Part shown: positions 29,248-38,479 of the stretch, one piece after another
Numbering within the stretch: the stretch's first letter is position 1
Layout: each line of letters starts with the position of its first letter
NCBI GenBank assembly: GCA_947685225.1
Contig: CANTUV010000024.1
Location: 51,984,001 to 52,048,000, forward strand
Length of the DNA: 64,000 nucleotides
Direction: 5' to 3'
Source: Garcia nutans
Lineage: Eukaryota; Streptophyta; Magnoliopsida; Malpighiales; Euphorbiaceae
Position numbers and translations under genes: made by a program
The notes under the pieces: generated by a model
Told to the model about the DNA's origin: nothing
The model's input: the letters and a program-made list of their open reading frames with translations, nothing else
The model's database searches: none

Positions 29248-30422
29248 ATGCAAGGTAGGAGATCACTCGGAGGAGAGCTTTGCCCATGTATTTTAGAAAT
29301 TCAAAGAGTAAAAAGGAGCAGAGAAGAGTTTGAATTGTATACCAGGTTTGATACAGAGGAGGAAATTTCTGATTTTGAGTCGGATACTGCACAATCTACC
29401 AATATGGGAGACGATAGGCAAAGAACTATGAGGGATTTTACCAGACCTATCATTGGGACTGCCACCTCATGTATAAGATTGACAGATGCAGTAAGAAATT
29501 ATGATTTAAAGAATATCCATTACAACATGCTGCCATCTTTCTATGGAGTTTCGAATGAGGATCCTTTGAATTTTATCCGGGATTTCTACTCCACGCTCAG
29601 CACATTTCCATTAGGAGGACTAACAGAAGAATAGTTGAGGATGAGGTGTTTTCCATACACATTAAAGGAAAGGGCATAAAGCTGGCTTATGATGTTGCCT
29701 GAAAATTCTTTGACAACTTGGGAGCAAGTATATAACAAGTTTATGGGAAAATTTTACTCACATCAAAAGACAGCTGAATTAAGAGGAAAAATAGCTACAT
29801 TTGCTCAATTGGATGGAGAGCCATTTCATGAGGCTTGGGATAGGTTTAAGATGTTGTTAATCCAGTGTCCACACCATTACTACCCACTTCAACTGCTGAA
29901 TCAGTTTTTCTACGATGGTCTAACTCAACAATTTCAAAATACTATTGATAATGCAGTTGGGGGAGCTTGGGAGAAAAGACAACAGAAGAGACTTATGATA
30001 TCTTTGAAATGCTGGGAGCTAATTCCCAACAAAAAAGTGTAAGAGGAAGAAGTAAAGGGGTAAATCAAGTGAAAGACAATAGTGAGATGGTCAATCAGAT
30101 AACTGAATTGAAAAGACAAGTGCAGATGTTGAACATGAAGAACAATGCTTCTTCATCCACTCAAGAAGTGTGTGGAATTTGTGGAACTTTTGTGCATGGA
30201 GCAAATATATGCCCCTTCGCATACAAGTCTTATGGAAATGAGGTTGAGCAAGTTAACGCTATGGAGGGTTATCAACCAAGGGCCCGAAATGATCCTTTCT
30301 CAAACACTTACAATCCTGGTTGGCAGAATCATCCAAACTTTTCATGGGCAACAAATAATTCCCAACAACATTTCCATTTGCTCCAAAGACAAAATCAACC
30401 GCCAGGGCAATCTTCAAATTAA
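29248..30422 (+). pseudogene. gag: Gag of outer Athila element, with stops and a frameshift
   Basis: Structural particle protein. The chosen start is MQGRRSLGG; upstream codons of the open frame are T-rich leader. Gag-domain blocks are IHYNMLPSFYGVSNEDPLNF, RDFYSTLSTFPLGGLTEE, LMMLPENSLTTWEQVYNKFM and ELRGKIATFAQLDGEPFHEA. TAG at 29632-29634 and a TAA shortly after (near 29677) interrupt it. Near 29965 the frame changes, and the second frame carries a CCHC zinc knuckle, CGICGTFVHGANIC (about 30172-30213). A TAA follows at 30420-30422. The ancestral gag frame is continuous with pol downstream. Confidence 0.85.
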
Positions 30423-30869
30423 GGGCAGCCTAAGAGATACAGTTTGGAGGATAGTTTACATGCTTTTATCCAAGCCAGTACCAAGAATCAAGAGATGAAT
30501 AACAAAAGGCTGGATTCATTGGAAGCGTCTTTCAAGAAAGTGGAGACCCAAGTGGGACAACTTGCACAACAGATGCAGATTCAATAGAAAGGAAAATTTT
30601 CGAGTCAACTTGAGCATGCACAAGCAATGACTGTTCTTAGAAGTGGCAAGGTAATAAATAATGGTGTTGGAAATAATTCTGTGAATGCAGGTGATCAAGA
30701 AAATGAAAAAGAAGGAGAACCAGAGGACAAGAGTGATGGAGAAAAATCAATGGAGTAATCTCCTTTAGCAGATTTACACAAGGCAAGTAATCCTTACTGG
30801 CCACCTATACCATTCCCCAGCAGATTGAAGAATGATAAATAAGATAAGCAATTTTCAGACATCTTCAAC
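30423..30869 (+). pseudogene. Gag-PRO linker of outer Athila element
   Basis: Still in the pol reading frame and clearly Athila-like: RYSLEDSLHAFIQASTKNQE, then LDSLEASFKKVETQVGQLAQ, and later NPYWPPIPFPSRLK. Stops lie near 30585, 30757 and 30838. The first block is the single-copy counterpart of the 69-bp unit that is triplicated in the nested Athila at 36058-36264. Confidence 0.8.
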
Positions 30870-32555
30870 ATGCTTTCTAAGGTAAGTATTAACTTACCTC
30901 TACTTGAAGCAATAAAAAATATGCCGGCTTATGCCAAATTCTTCAAGGAATTGAACACCAAGAAAAAGAGGTATGAGCCAAATGAAAAGGTGATAGTATC
31001 AGAGGTAGCCAGTGCTATTTTGCAACATAAACTACCTCCGAAGCTAAAGGATCTTGGCAGCTTTGTAATTAAAATTACTATAGGTAATGGAAAGGGGACT
31101 GATGGCATGTGTGATTTAGGAGCCAATGTTAATTTGATGCCTTACTCTGTGTATCTTGAATTAGAACTTGGGGAACTTAAACCTACTAAAATGGTCTTGC
31201 AATTAGCTGACAGATCTCTTAGATTCCTGAATGGAATTATAGAAGATGTGTTAGTTAAGGTTGGTGGGTTGATAGTGCCCGTGGATTTTATAGTCCTTGA
31301 CATGGGAGGAGATAACCCTACACCATCCGCACACAATATTCTACTGGGTAGGCCTTTTATGGCTATGACCAACACCTTGATTGATGTTAAAAATGGTAAA
31401 TTGTCAAAGACTGTCTTGGGACAAACGATTGTATTTTCTATTTTTAACACTTCTCCTATTCCTACAACTACATTATATGAGGATTGCTCTTTAATTGATT
31501 GTATTGACGCAGTTATTTCAAATGTTTTCTTACAAATAGGTTCTTCAGATAAATTGGAGCTGGCACTGACCTTAGATCGTAACTTGGATATTTTTGACTC
31601 AGAAGTAGCCAGTTGCCTTGATATATTAGAAAGTGCTGAAATAGAGAAATTTAAAGAGGAACCATCATTCGAGCTCCCCTCCATCCAAAAAGAAGAGAAT
31701 AATCCTTCACTTAAGTTAGAGCTAAAAGAGTTGCCTAAAAACCTGAAATATGTGTTTTTAGGAGATCACGACACCTTACCTGTGATAATTTCTAGCAAAC
31801 TTAGTGAAAGGGAAGAGATGAGGTTGGTGAGTGAATTAAAAAGATTGAAAAGAGCTATAGGATGGGGGTTGAGTGATATTAAAGGTATTAGCCCTTCAAT
31901 GTGCATGCATAGAATTATCTTAGAAGAGGGAGCTAAACCTGTAAGAGAGACCCAAAGGCGCCTTAACCCAAACATGAGTGAAGTGGTTAAGAAGGAAGTG
32001 CTTAAATTGCTTGATGAAGGAGTGATATACCCGATAGCCAATAGTGAGTGGGTTAGCCCAATACATGTAGTGCCTAAGAAATTAGGAATCACTGTGGTAA
32101 AAAATGAAAAGGATGAATTGATTCCTATTAGGACTACCACTGGGTGGAGAATGTGTATAGACTATAGGAAGTTAAATAATGCCACAAAGAATGATCATTT
32201 CCCTCTTCCTTTTATTGATCAAATGCTGGATAAACTTTCTGGACACTCTCACTATTGCTTTTTGGATGGACTTTCAGGTTATTATCAGGTGTCGATAGCA
32301 CCAGAGGATCAATCCAAGACCACTTTTACTTGCCCTTTTGGGACTTTTGCATTTCGGCGTATGCCCTTTGGCTTGTGCAATGTGCCTGCAACTTTTCAGA
32401 GATGCATGATGTCTGTTTTCACGGACATGATAGATGACTTTATTGAGGTATTTATGGACGATTTTTCTATTTTTCGTGACTCTTTTGATAATTGCCTCAG
32501 TAAACTTGTTCTTGTGCTTGAAAGATGTATTGAATGTAATCTCACTTTGAGTTAG
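30870..32555 (+). CDS. pol: Outer Athila pol, protease and reverse transcriptase part (561 codons)
   Basis: The open segment begins inside the ancestral polyprotein. The aspartic protease lies at about residues 60-200, with CDLGANVNLMPYSVY and HNILLGRPFMAMTN. The DLGA active-site form is usual for Athila-type proteins. RT lies at about residues 350-560, with VIYPIANSEWVSPIHVVPKK, MCIDYRKLNNATKNDHFPLP, FLDGLSGYYQVSIAPEDQSK, RRMPFGLCNVPATFQRCM and the catalytic FMDDFSIF. TAG at 32553-32555 sits where family members have Trp (TGG), a G-to-A change, and the same frame continues into the next segment. Confidence 0.9.
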   Translation: MLSKVSINLPLLEAIKNMPAYAKFFKELNTKKKRYEPNEKVIVSEVASAILQHKLPPKLKDLGSFVIKITIGNGKGTDGMCDLGANVNLMPYSVYLELELGELKPTKMVLQLADRSLRFLNGIIEDVLVKVGGLIVPVDFIVLDMGGDNPTPSAHNILLGRPFMAMTNTLIDVKNGKLSKTVLGQTIVFSIFNTSPIPTTTLYEDCSLIDCIDAVISNVFLQIGSSDKLELALTLDRNLDIFDSEVASCLDILESAEIEKFKEEPSFELPSIQKEENNPSLKLELKELPKNLKYVFLGDHDTLPVIISSKLSEREEMRLVSELKRLKRAIGWGLSDIKGISPSMCMHRIILEEGAKPVRETQRRLNPNMSEVVKKEVLKLLDEGVIYPIANSEWVSPIHVVPKKLGITVVKNEKDELIPIRTTTGWRMCIDYRKLNNATKNDHFPLPFIDQMLDKLSGHSHYCFLDGLSGYYQVSIAPEDQSKTTFTCPFGTFAFRRMPFGLCNVPATFQRCMMSVFTDMIDDFIEVFMDDFSIFRDSFDNCLSKLVLVLERCIECNLTLS

Positions 32556-32570
32556 GAAAAAAGTCATTTC

Positions 32571-33311
32571 TTGGTTACTCACAGTATTGTATTAGGCCAT
32601 ATTGTGTCTAGTAAAGGGATTGAGGTGGATAAAGCTAAGGAAGAGTCGATTGCTAAGTTACCCCCACCTACCTTTGTTAAGGGAATAAGAAGCTTTATAG
32701 GGCATGTAGGTTTTTACCGGAGGTTTATTAAAGATTTTTCTAAAATAAGCCAACCATTGTGTCATTTGCTTGGAAAAGATGTTCCATTTGTATTTACTGC
32801 ACAATGCATGCAAGCTTTCAATTCCCTTAAGGAAAAATTGACCAGCGCACCGGTAATTGTAGCTCCTGTTTGGTCCTTACCTTTTGAAATTATGTGTGAT
32901 GCATCCAACCATGCAGTAGGAGCTATCCTTGGACAAAGGGTTGAGAAATTTTTAAGAGTGATTTATTATACTAGCTTGACCCTAAGTAGCACACAAGTTA
33001 ATTACACAACAACTGAAAAAGAAATGCTAGCTGTTGTTTTTGCCTTAGATAAGTTTAGAGCATATTTGATTGGGTCTAAAATTATTGTGCATTTAGATCA
33101 CGCAGCTTTAAAATATCTTTTGACCAAACAATACGCTAAACCTCATTTAATTAGATGGGTGCTATTATTGCAAGAATTTGATTTTCAAATCAAAGATACT
33201 AAGGGAAGTGAAAATGTTGTAGCGGATCATTTATCTAGGTTACCTTCCTTTGATGAAAATCTTGCATCTGATAGCGTTCATAGAAATCTAGAAGCATTTC
33301 TTGATGAGTAG
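32571..33311 (+). CDS. pol: Outer Athila pol, RT thumb and RNase H part (246 codons)
   Basis: Same frame as the preceding segment, separated by one stop codon. The thumb region shows LGHIVSSKGIEVDKAK and FIGHVGFYRRFIKDFSKISQ. RNase H shows MCDASNHAVGAILGQR, TTEKEMLAVVFALDKFRAYL and VVADHLSRL. Only one RNase H is present, unlike the Tat element. The TAG at 33309-33311 stops it after FLDE, and homology continues beyond. Confidence 0.9.
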   Translation: MVTHSIVLGHIVSSKGIEVDKAKEESIAKLPPPTFVKGIRSFIGHVGFYRRFIKDFSKISQPLCHLLGKDVPFVFTAQCMQAFNSLKEKLTSAPVIVAPVWSLPFEIMCDASNHAVGAILGQRVEKFLRVIYYTSLTLSSTQVNYTTTEKEMLAVVFALDKFRAYLIGSKIIVHLDHAALKYLLTKQYAKPHLIRWVLLLQEFDFQIKDTKGSENVVADHLSRLPSFDENLASDSVHRNLEAFLDE

Positions 33312-33674
33312 TTGTTTGCAGTAATGAATTCACCATGGTTAGAAGATATTGCTAACTATCTTGCTTGTGGTCTTTTGCATTCTAACATGTCATTTCAGGA
33401 AAAGAAAATGTTTTTGGACATGAGTAAATTCTATTTCTGGGATGAACCTTAACTATTTCGGATATGCAAAGATGAGATAGTTCGCAGGTGTGTACCTAAG
33501 GAAGAACAACTTAGTGTTCTTCAATTTTGTCATGACCTTCACTGCGGTGGCCATTTTGGAGGGAGAAAGACTGCTGAAAAAGTGCTTCAAAGTGGATTTT
33601 CTTGGCCTACTTTATTCAAAGATGCTCAAGAATATTGTAAGCATTGTGACCACTGTCAAAGAGTAGGTAATATT
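33312..33674 (+). pseudogene. Outer Athila integrase, N-terminal part
   Basis: Continues the pol frame with one further stop near 33450. The HHCC zinc-binding region is visible as CHDLHCGGHFGGRKTAEKV and YCKHCDHCQRVGN. At 33674 the frame is split by the nested Athila and resumes exactly at 40344 or 40349. Confidence 0.85.
33670..33674. repeat. Target-site duplication ATATT (left) of nested Athila
   Basis: ATATT before the LTR start TGTTTAGATC. The identical pentamer is at 40344-40348. Deleting the insert restores the integrase codons. Confidence 0.95.
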
Positions 33675-35487
33675 TGTTTAGATCATTTTTGTACTTGTTT
33701 TTAGTGTGATTTTATGCATTTTTAGTTAATATTTTGATTGATTTCTGTTTAAAGTTTGTTTGAAGTGTTTGTTTTAGGTTTAAGTGCAAAAACTCCATTG
33801 GAAGACCAAAATAATGAAGAAAGAGCATGAATCAAGCAAGACATGGCCAAGCCAAATCAAGCTTGGGCGTGTCACCTCAAAGAAAATGAAGGCAAAGCTT
33901 GACACAGCCAAGCTACTGACTGTGTCTCATTCAAGGAGCAAAACAAAGAAACCAAAGCAAAGGAAGAGAAAAAAATGAAGAAGCAGAACTTGACACACTC
34001 AAGCGACACAACCAAGCCACTGGCCGTGTCACATGACACGGCCAGGAGCTTGGCCGTGTCTCATCCCAAGTTCAAAGCAAGCAAGGACTAAAGAAAAGAA
34101 ACAGAAGAGGACACACCAACATGACATGGCCAAGCCATTGGCTGTGTCATATGGCACGGCCAGGAGCTTGGTCGTGTCACCTCTTGAGACCAAAGAAAAG
34201 AAATAAAGAAAGAAGCAGTGATGGACACGGCCAGCAAGTTTGGCCGTGTCCCAAAGAAAAATGAGAAACACGGCCAAGCTTAAGCAAGCTTGGTCGTGTC
34301 ACCCTTAATATATTTGAATTCTTTTGCACGAAACAAAGGGAGAAGTCAATTTTGGGGGAGAGGCTAGTGTTTTTGCTAGAGGGAAAAGAGAAAAAGATAA
34401 AAACAAAGAAAAGAAGGGGAAAACACGATTTGGGGAGAGGAGAGAGTGACACTTTCCTTGTCCTTTCATCTTCTTCCTCCATTTCTATCCTTTCCATCCT
34501 CTCCATCTTCTATTGATAAGATCTTTGAGATTCTTTGGGATAAAGTGGGTTAACAAGCTCTTAAAGGTTGAAGAAGCTTTATTGAAGGATTGGTGAATTG
34601 AGAAAGCTCCATTCCAAGTTGCAAAGGAGAATCATCCATCGAAGAGGGCTTGAGTTCTTCATCCTACATCAAAGTGGAGCTAGGAGGAAGACTAGTAATC
34701 CTACTCTTAGCATCTACAAGGGGTTTTTCTATTCTCTCTTTTAATTCATTTCAATATTATTTTTGTTGTATTAAGAGAATTGATATTGCAATGAACAATT
34801 TGTATTTGATTTATATTGAGTTGAATGAATGTTTTAAATTGATGATGTTGAGCTAAATACCCATGCCTAGGGTTTGTAGTATATTTGATTGAATGCTTTG
34901 ACTTGATATTTCCATTGATGTACCTTGTTGTTGGTTGATTGCATTGGATTGTATGCTAGGTTGATAGATTAGCTACTTATTGATCTCTAGATATTGAATG
35001 AAGGTGAAATTTGATATCGAAATTATGCAATCGACTACCCTAAGAATGAATTAGAAATATAAGTTCTAGGGTTTATTAATTTGCGAATGTAAAACAATTG
35101 GTTGCTGTTGATTCATGAATGTGAAAACTAATGAATTGGTAATTGACTAATTAAACTTAAGAAACAAATTAATTACAAGGTTAAGTTAATGGATAATATG
35201 AGAATTGAACTTTAATTGAATGGACCTATAACCCTAGGCACCTTCCCAAGAATCGATTTGATATTGTACAACCATCACACACATTAACCCTTACACTCAT
35301 TACTCTTAGGTTTAAATTACTCCTGCACCATTCCAAACAACAAACTCTCATTTTTGAAGTAGTTGTCAATCAAGCTATTACAAACTACACCTTCCTTGAG
35401 AGACGACCTTGGGGCAATCACCTTTGCTACAATTACCTCATATACTTGTGAGTGACGCTTATAGTAGTACTTAACTCGAGCGCAACA
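33675..35487 (+). repeat. 5' LTR of nested Athila (1813 bp)
   Basis: From TGTTTAGATC to CTCGAGCGCAACA. It contains the inverted-repeat cluster 33840-34300. One member, at 34021-34044, is a perfect pair of 11-bp arms (TGGCCGTGTCA and its complement) around CA. Confidence 0.93.
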
Positions 35488-35493
35488 AGTTTT

Positions 35494-35508
35494 TGGCGCT
35501 GTTGCCGG
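35494..35508 (+). other. Primer-binding site of nested Athila
   Basis: TGGCGCTGTTGCCGG, a few bases after the LTR end GCAACA. It is the form typical of Athila elements and is intact here, in contrast to 29107-29130. Confidence 0.8.
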
Positions 35509-35705
35509 AGAAGGCTGTTTAAGTAGTGATAGTTTGATTTTTTTTATTTAATTGTTTGTTTGTTTTCTTTGAATTGTTTATTTGTTTTGTTTGATTTTCT
35601 TTCAATTTAATTATTTGTTTGTTTTCTTTAAGTTGCTAAGTGCCTTTTGTAAAGATGCAGTTTTGAAGGCATGGGAGAGTTTATGATAGGAACGATGAGT
35701 CTGAA

Positions 35706-35945
35706 ATGGCATGGCAATTAGCAAAATTGACGAATCAACTTAAGGTGCTAAATGCAAGAGGAAGAGCACCTATGCCACACCAAGAGATATGTGCAGCATG
35801 TGGCAGTGCGGGGCATAGTGCAAATGCATGCTCATTCGGTTTTGCACGATACCAAGAATGGCAAGTGGAAGAAGATGACTTTGATAATTTCCAGGAAATG
35901 GGTAGAAATGACCAATATTCTAATCCTTACAACCCAAGCTGGTGA
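35706..35945 (+). pseudogene. gag: Gag C-terminal remnant with zinc knuckle (nested Athila)
   Basis: A 79-codon frame with ICAACGSAGHSANACSFG, a CCHC knuckle (Cys-x2-Cys-x4-His-x4-Cys), followed by the Athila-typical DQYSNPYNPSW stretch. The gag core that should precede it is missing: only about 30 bases of leader-like sequence and a short segment separate it from the 5' region. The same frame continues with stops to 36305. Confidence 0.8.
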
Positions 35946-36057
35946 AGCCAACCAAAATTTTCTTAGGAAAATCAACAACACATTCCACCTCAAAATTATT
36001 TTTAACCTTACCAAAGAAGGTCTTACTCTCAAGAACAATATTCAAATCAAGATCACC

Positions 36058-36264
36058 TTAAGAAACACTCATTGGAGGATAGTTTAAATGCCTTCATTCA
36101 AACTAGCGCACAAAATCAATATCGACTTAAGGAACCCACTTTGGAAGATAGTTTGAATGCCTTCAGTCAAATTTGTGCACAAAATTAGAATCAATGCAAG
36201 AAATCCACAATGGAAGATGCTTTGAATGCTTACCTTCAAATTAGCATACAAAATCAGGAACGGA
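36058..36264 (+). repeat. Three in-frame copies of a 69-bp (23-codon) gag module
   Basis: Units 36058-36126, 36127-36195 and 36196-36264 are direct repeats. In the gag frame they read as variants of TLEDSLNAFxQxxAQNQ. The outer Athila has a single copy (SLEDSLHAFIQASTKNQ near 30440). The unit length is a multiple of three, so expansion kept the frame. Stops later arose in the surrounding sequence. Confidence 0.88.
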
Positions 36265-36305
36265 GTAATGAGAGGTTTGATTCTTTGGAAGAATCATTAT
36301 AGAGG

Positions 36306-37127
36306 GTGGAAATTCAAGTTGGGCAACTGGCACATCAACTCCAAGCACACCAAAAGGAGGAATTTCCTAGCCAATTGGAACAAGTCAAGGTAATCACAAA
36401 TTTGAGGAGTGAACAGGTAATATATAACAAATTTTGTAATTCCTTTGATGCAGGTACTAATCAAGAAGAAAACGGCGAGGAGATACAACCAGACATAGAG
36501 GAGTTAGTTCAATCAGAGGAGGAGGAGAATTTGGAAGCATCAACATCGAAGAAATTGCATGAACCTCCAAATCCTTATATGCCCCCAATTCCATTCCCAA
36601 GTAGGCTGAAGGAAGAGAATCAAGGTATGCAACTTTCTAAACTTTATGACATGCCCTATAGTAAAGATAGTGAAAATAAGCTTGAGATAGCCATGACCTT
36701 AGAAGAAGAGCAGGTATTGCCTAATTTAGAAAATGAGGAGAGTAAGTTAATTTTAGATGTTGAGGTTGTTGAGAGGGGATTTGACATTGTTAAAGTGGAT
36801 GAAGAAGTGATTCAACCAAACTTGGTTGAACTTAAAGAGTTCCCAAAAATCATCTCTTTTACTCTTGGGAGCGAGAAAGAGCAAAAAATGAATATAACCA
36901 TGTTGCACAATGAAAAAGGGTTTTACAAAGTTCCTATTGCACTGGAGGATTACCCTAAGATGACCTTCACATGTTTTCAAATAACGCTACTTAGGCATAG
37001 CAATACATTGGGTATCCTTCGGAGTTGTATGCTATCCATCCCTGCAGACATGAGCGAGAATTGCATTATGGGTGGAAGGAGCATTGTACATCGCAAATGG
37101 GAACGATGGAAATCAGGTTTCATCTAA
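36306..37127 (+). pseudogene. Polyprotein linker and RT scrap of nested Athila (273 codons)
   Basis: The first 100 residues match the gag-PRO linker (VGQLAHQLQAHQ, PYMPPIPFPSRLKEENQ). A Glu-rich stretch follows. At about residues 205-260 an RT scrap is visible: GFYKVPIALEDYPKMTFTC, then SCMLSIPADMSENC. This juxtaposes parts that are more than 1.3 kb apart in the outer element, so protease and most of RT were deleted. The catalytic FMDD is absent. The frame was kept open by chance or by selection on a fusion product; I cannot tell which. Confidence 0.75.
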
Positions 37128-38479
37128 ACCCTATCTCTTAGTTGATGCATGCTCACATTGACGACAATGTGAATCTTTAAGTGTGGGGTGCATTTTGTGT
37201 TTTGTGTTTTTACTTTTAAGTTATTTTTTGTTTAAGTTTAGTTACTATTTTTCATGTTTTCTTTGAATAAATGAATTTTGGAAAGTTCAATTGTTATAAA
37301 TTGTTGATTGATGACCTTTGAATTTTTGAAGCATGAATTTGAGAATTGAGTAGAATTGGTGCTTATTGTCAATTTTGTTAGTTTTTCCTTGCATTACCTT
37401 TAACCTAGTGAGAAATTGAGCCATCAACTTATTATTCTTTTTGTGGGTGAACATCTTTGATTGATGAATTGCTAGAACTTGCTTTGACATGCATTTTGAG
37501 ACTACATAAAATTTTTTAATTAGGCATCAAGATGATTAAGGCAATTAGGTAAACCCACTTTGGCTTAAAAAGACCAACCCTATTGTTAACCTTAGTTAGC
37601 CAATTTTGAGCCTATTTCATTTCTCCTTTTCTTTCTTTTTCGTAACACTACTAACTTTCAAACATGCTATTTTGTCTCTTACCCTTTCATTATGTCAACA
37701 ACATTTTAAGAGCATTTTATGATCGAGTGTTGTGTTGAATTAAGTGTGGGGTTAAATTTAGTAGGTTTAAGATTGCAAAATATTATGTTATTTAGTTGCA
37801 AACCCTAAAAAAAGAGAAAAATATATATAAAAAATAAAAAAATAAATAAAAATAAAAAAAAGAAGAAAAAGAGAAAAATAAAAAATATATAATAATAAGA
37901 ATAATTGTTGTTCTTGTTGGAAGGGTTGGAATAAGTTGGGAATAATCTTTGCAAGATGTAATAAGTGAGTTCTCTTGAAAAGCTCTTTAATGTCAAGGGG
38001 TAGGTGAGAGGAAGGTTTTTGGGGATTGTTAGTTATACATATGATCGGTTACTTCATTCTTGAAGTGTTCTTGAACTTAATGATTAAGCTCACATTTCCT
38101 AAACATCATGCCTTTACCTTAGCCCCATTACAACCCAAGAAAATGCCTTTTGATTGATGCTTGATTGTAATTTTGTGGTGGAGATTTGATTGATAAGCAA
38201 GCCTATGGCAATAATCTTTCATTGATTGTTATGAGTGTAAACACTACCATGATCAAACACTACTAAGAGTTGGTGAGGGAGCGACAACATAGGTTATGCA
38301 TGGAAAACCACTTAATTGCATGGGTGTCGATTTTGTTTGATTTGATATTGATTGAGGATTTAGGGATAGGGAAGTCTTGATGCATCTTTATAACTCTTGA
38401 ATTTAATAAAATTTATCTTGTTTAGTGTTTTGATTTTAACCTTGCTTGGGGACAAGCAAGGAATTAAGTGTGGGGTAGT
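37128..38479 (+). other. 3' non-coding region of nested Athila
   Basis: No coding region. It contains a hairpin TCACATTG-ACGA-CAATGTGA (37153-37172) followed by AAGTGTGGGGT (37179-37189), an A-rich stretch (37805-37900), a second hairpin CTTGCTTG-GGGA-CAAGCAAG (38441-38460) and the terminal polypurine tract. Confidence 0.7.
38466..38479 (+). other. Polypurine tract of nested Athila
   Basis: AAGTGTGGGGTAGT directly before the LTR start TGTTTACATC, preceded within six bases by a perfect 8-bp hairpin. Confidence 0.8.

Noticed and set aside
31142..32140. Minus-strand frames of 124-180 codons inside Athila pol
   Set aside because: Antisense shadows of a clear protease-RT coding region.
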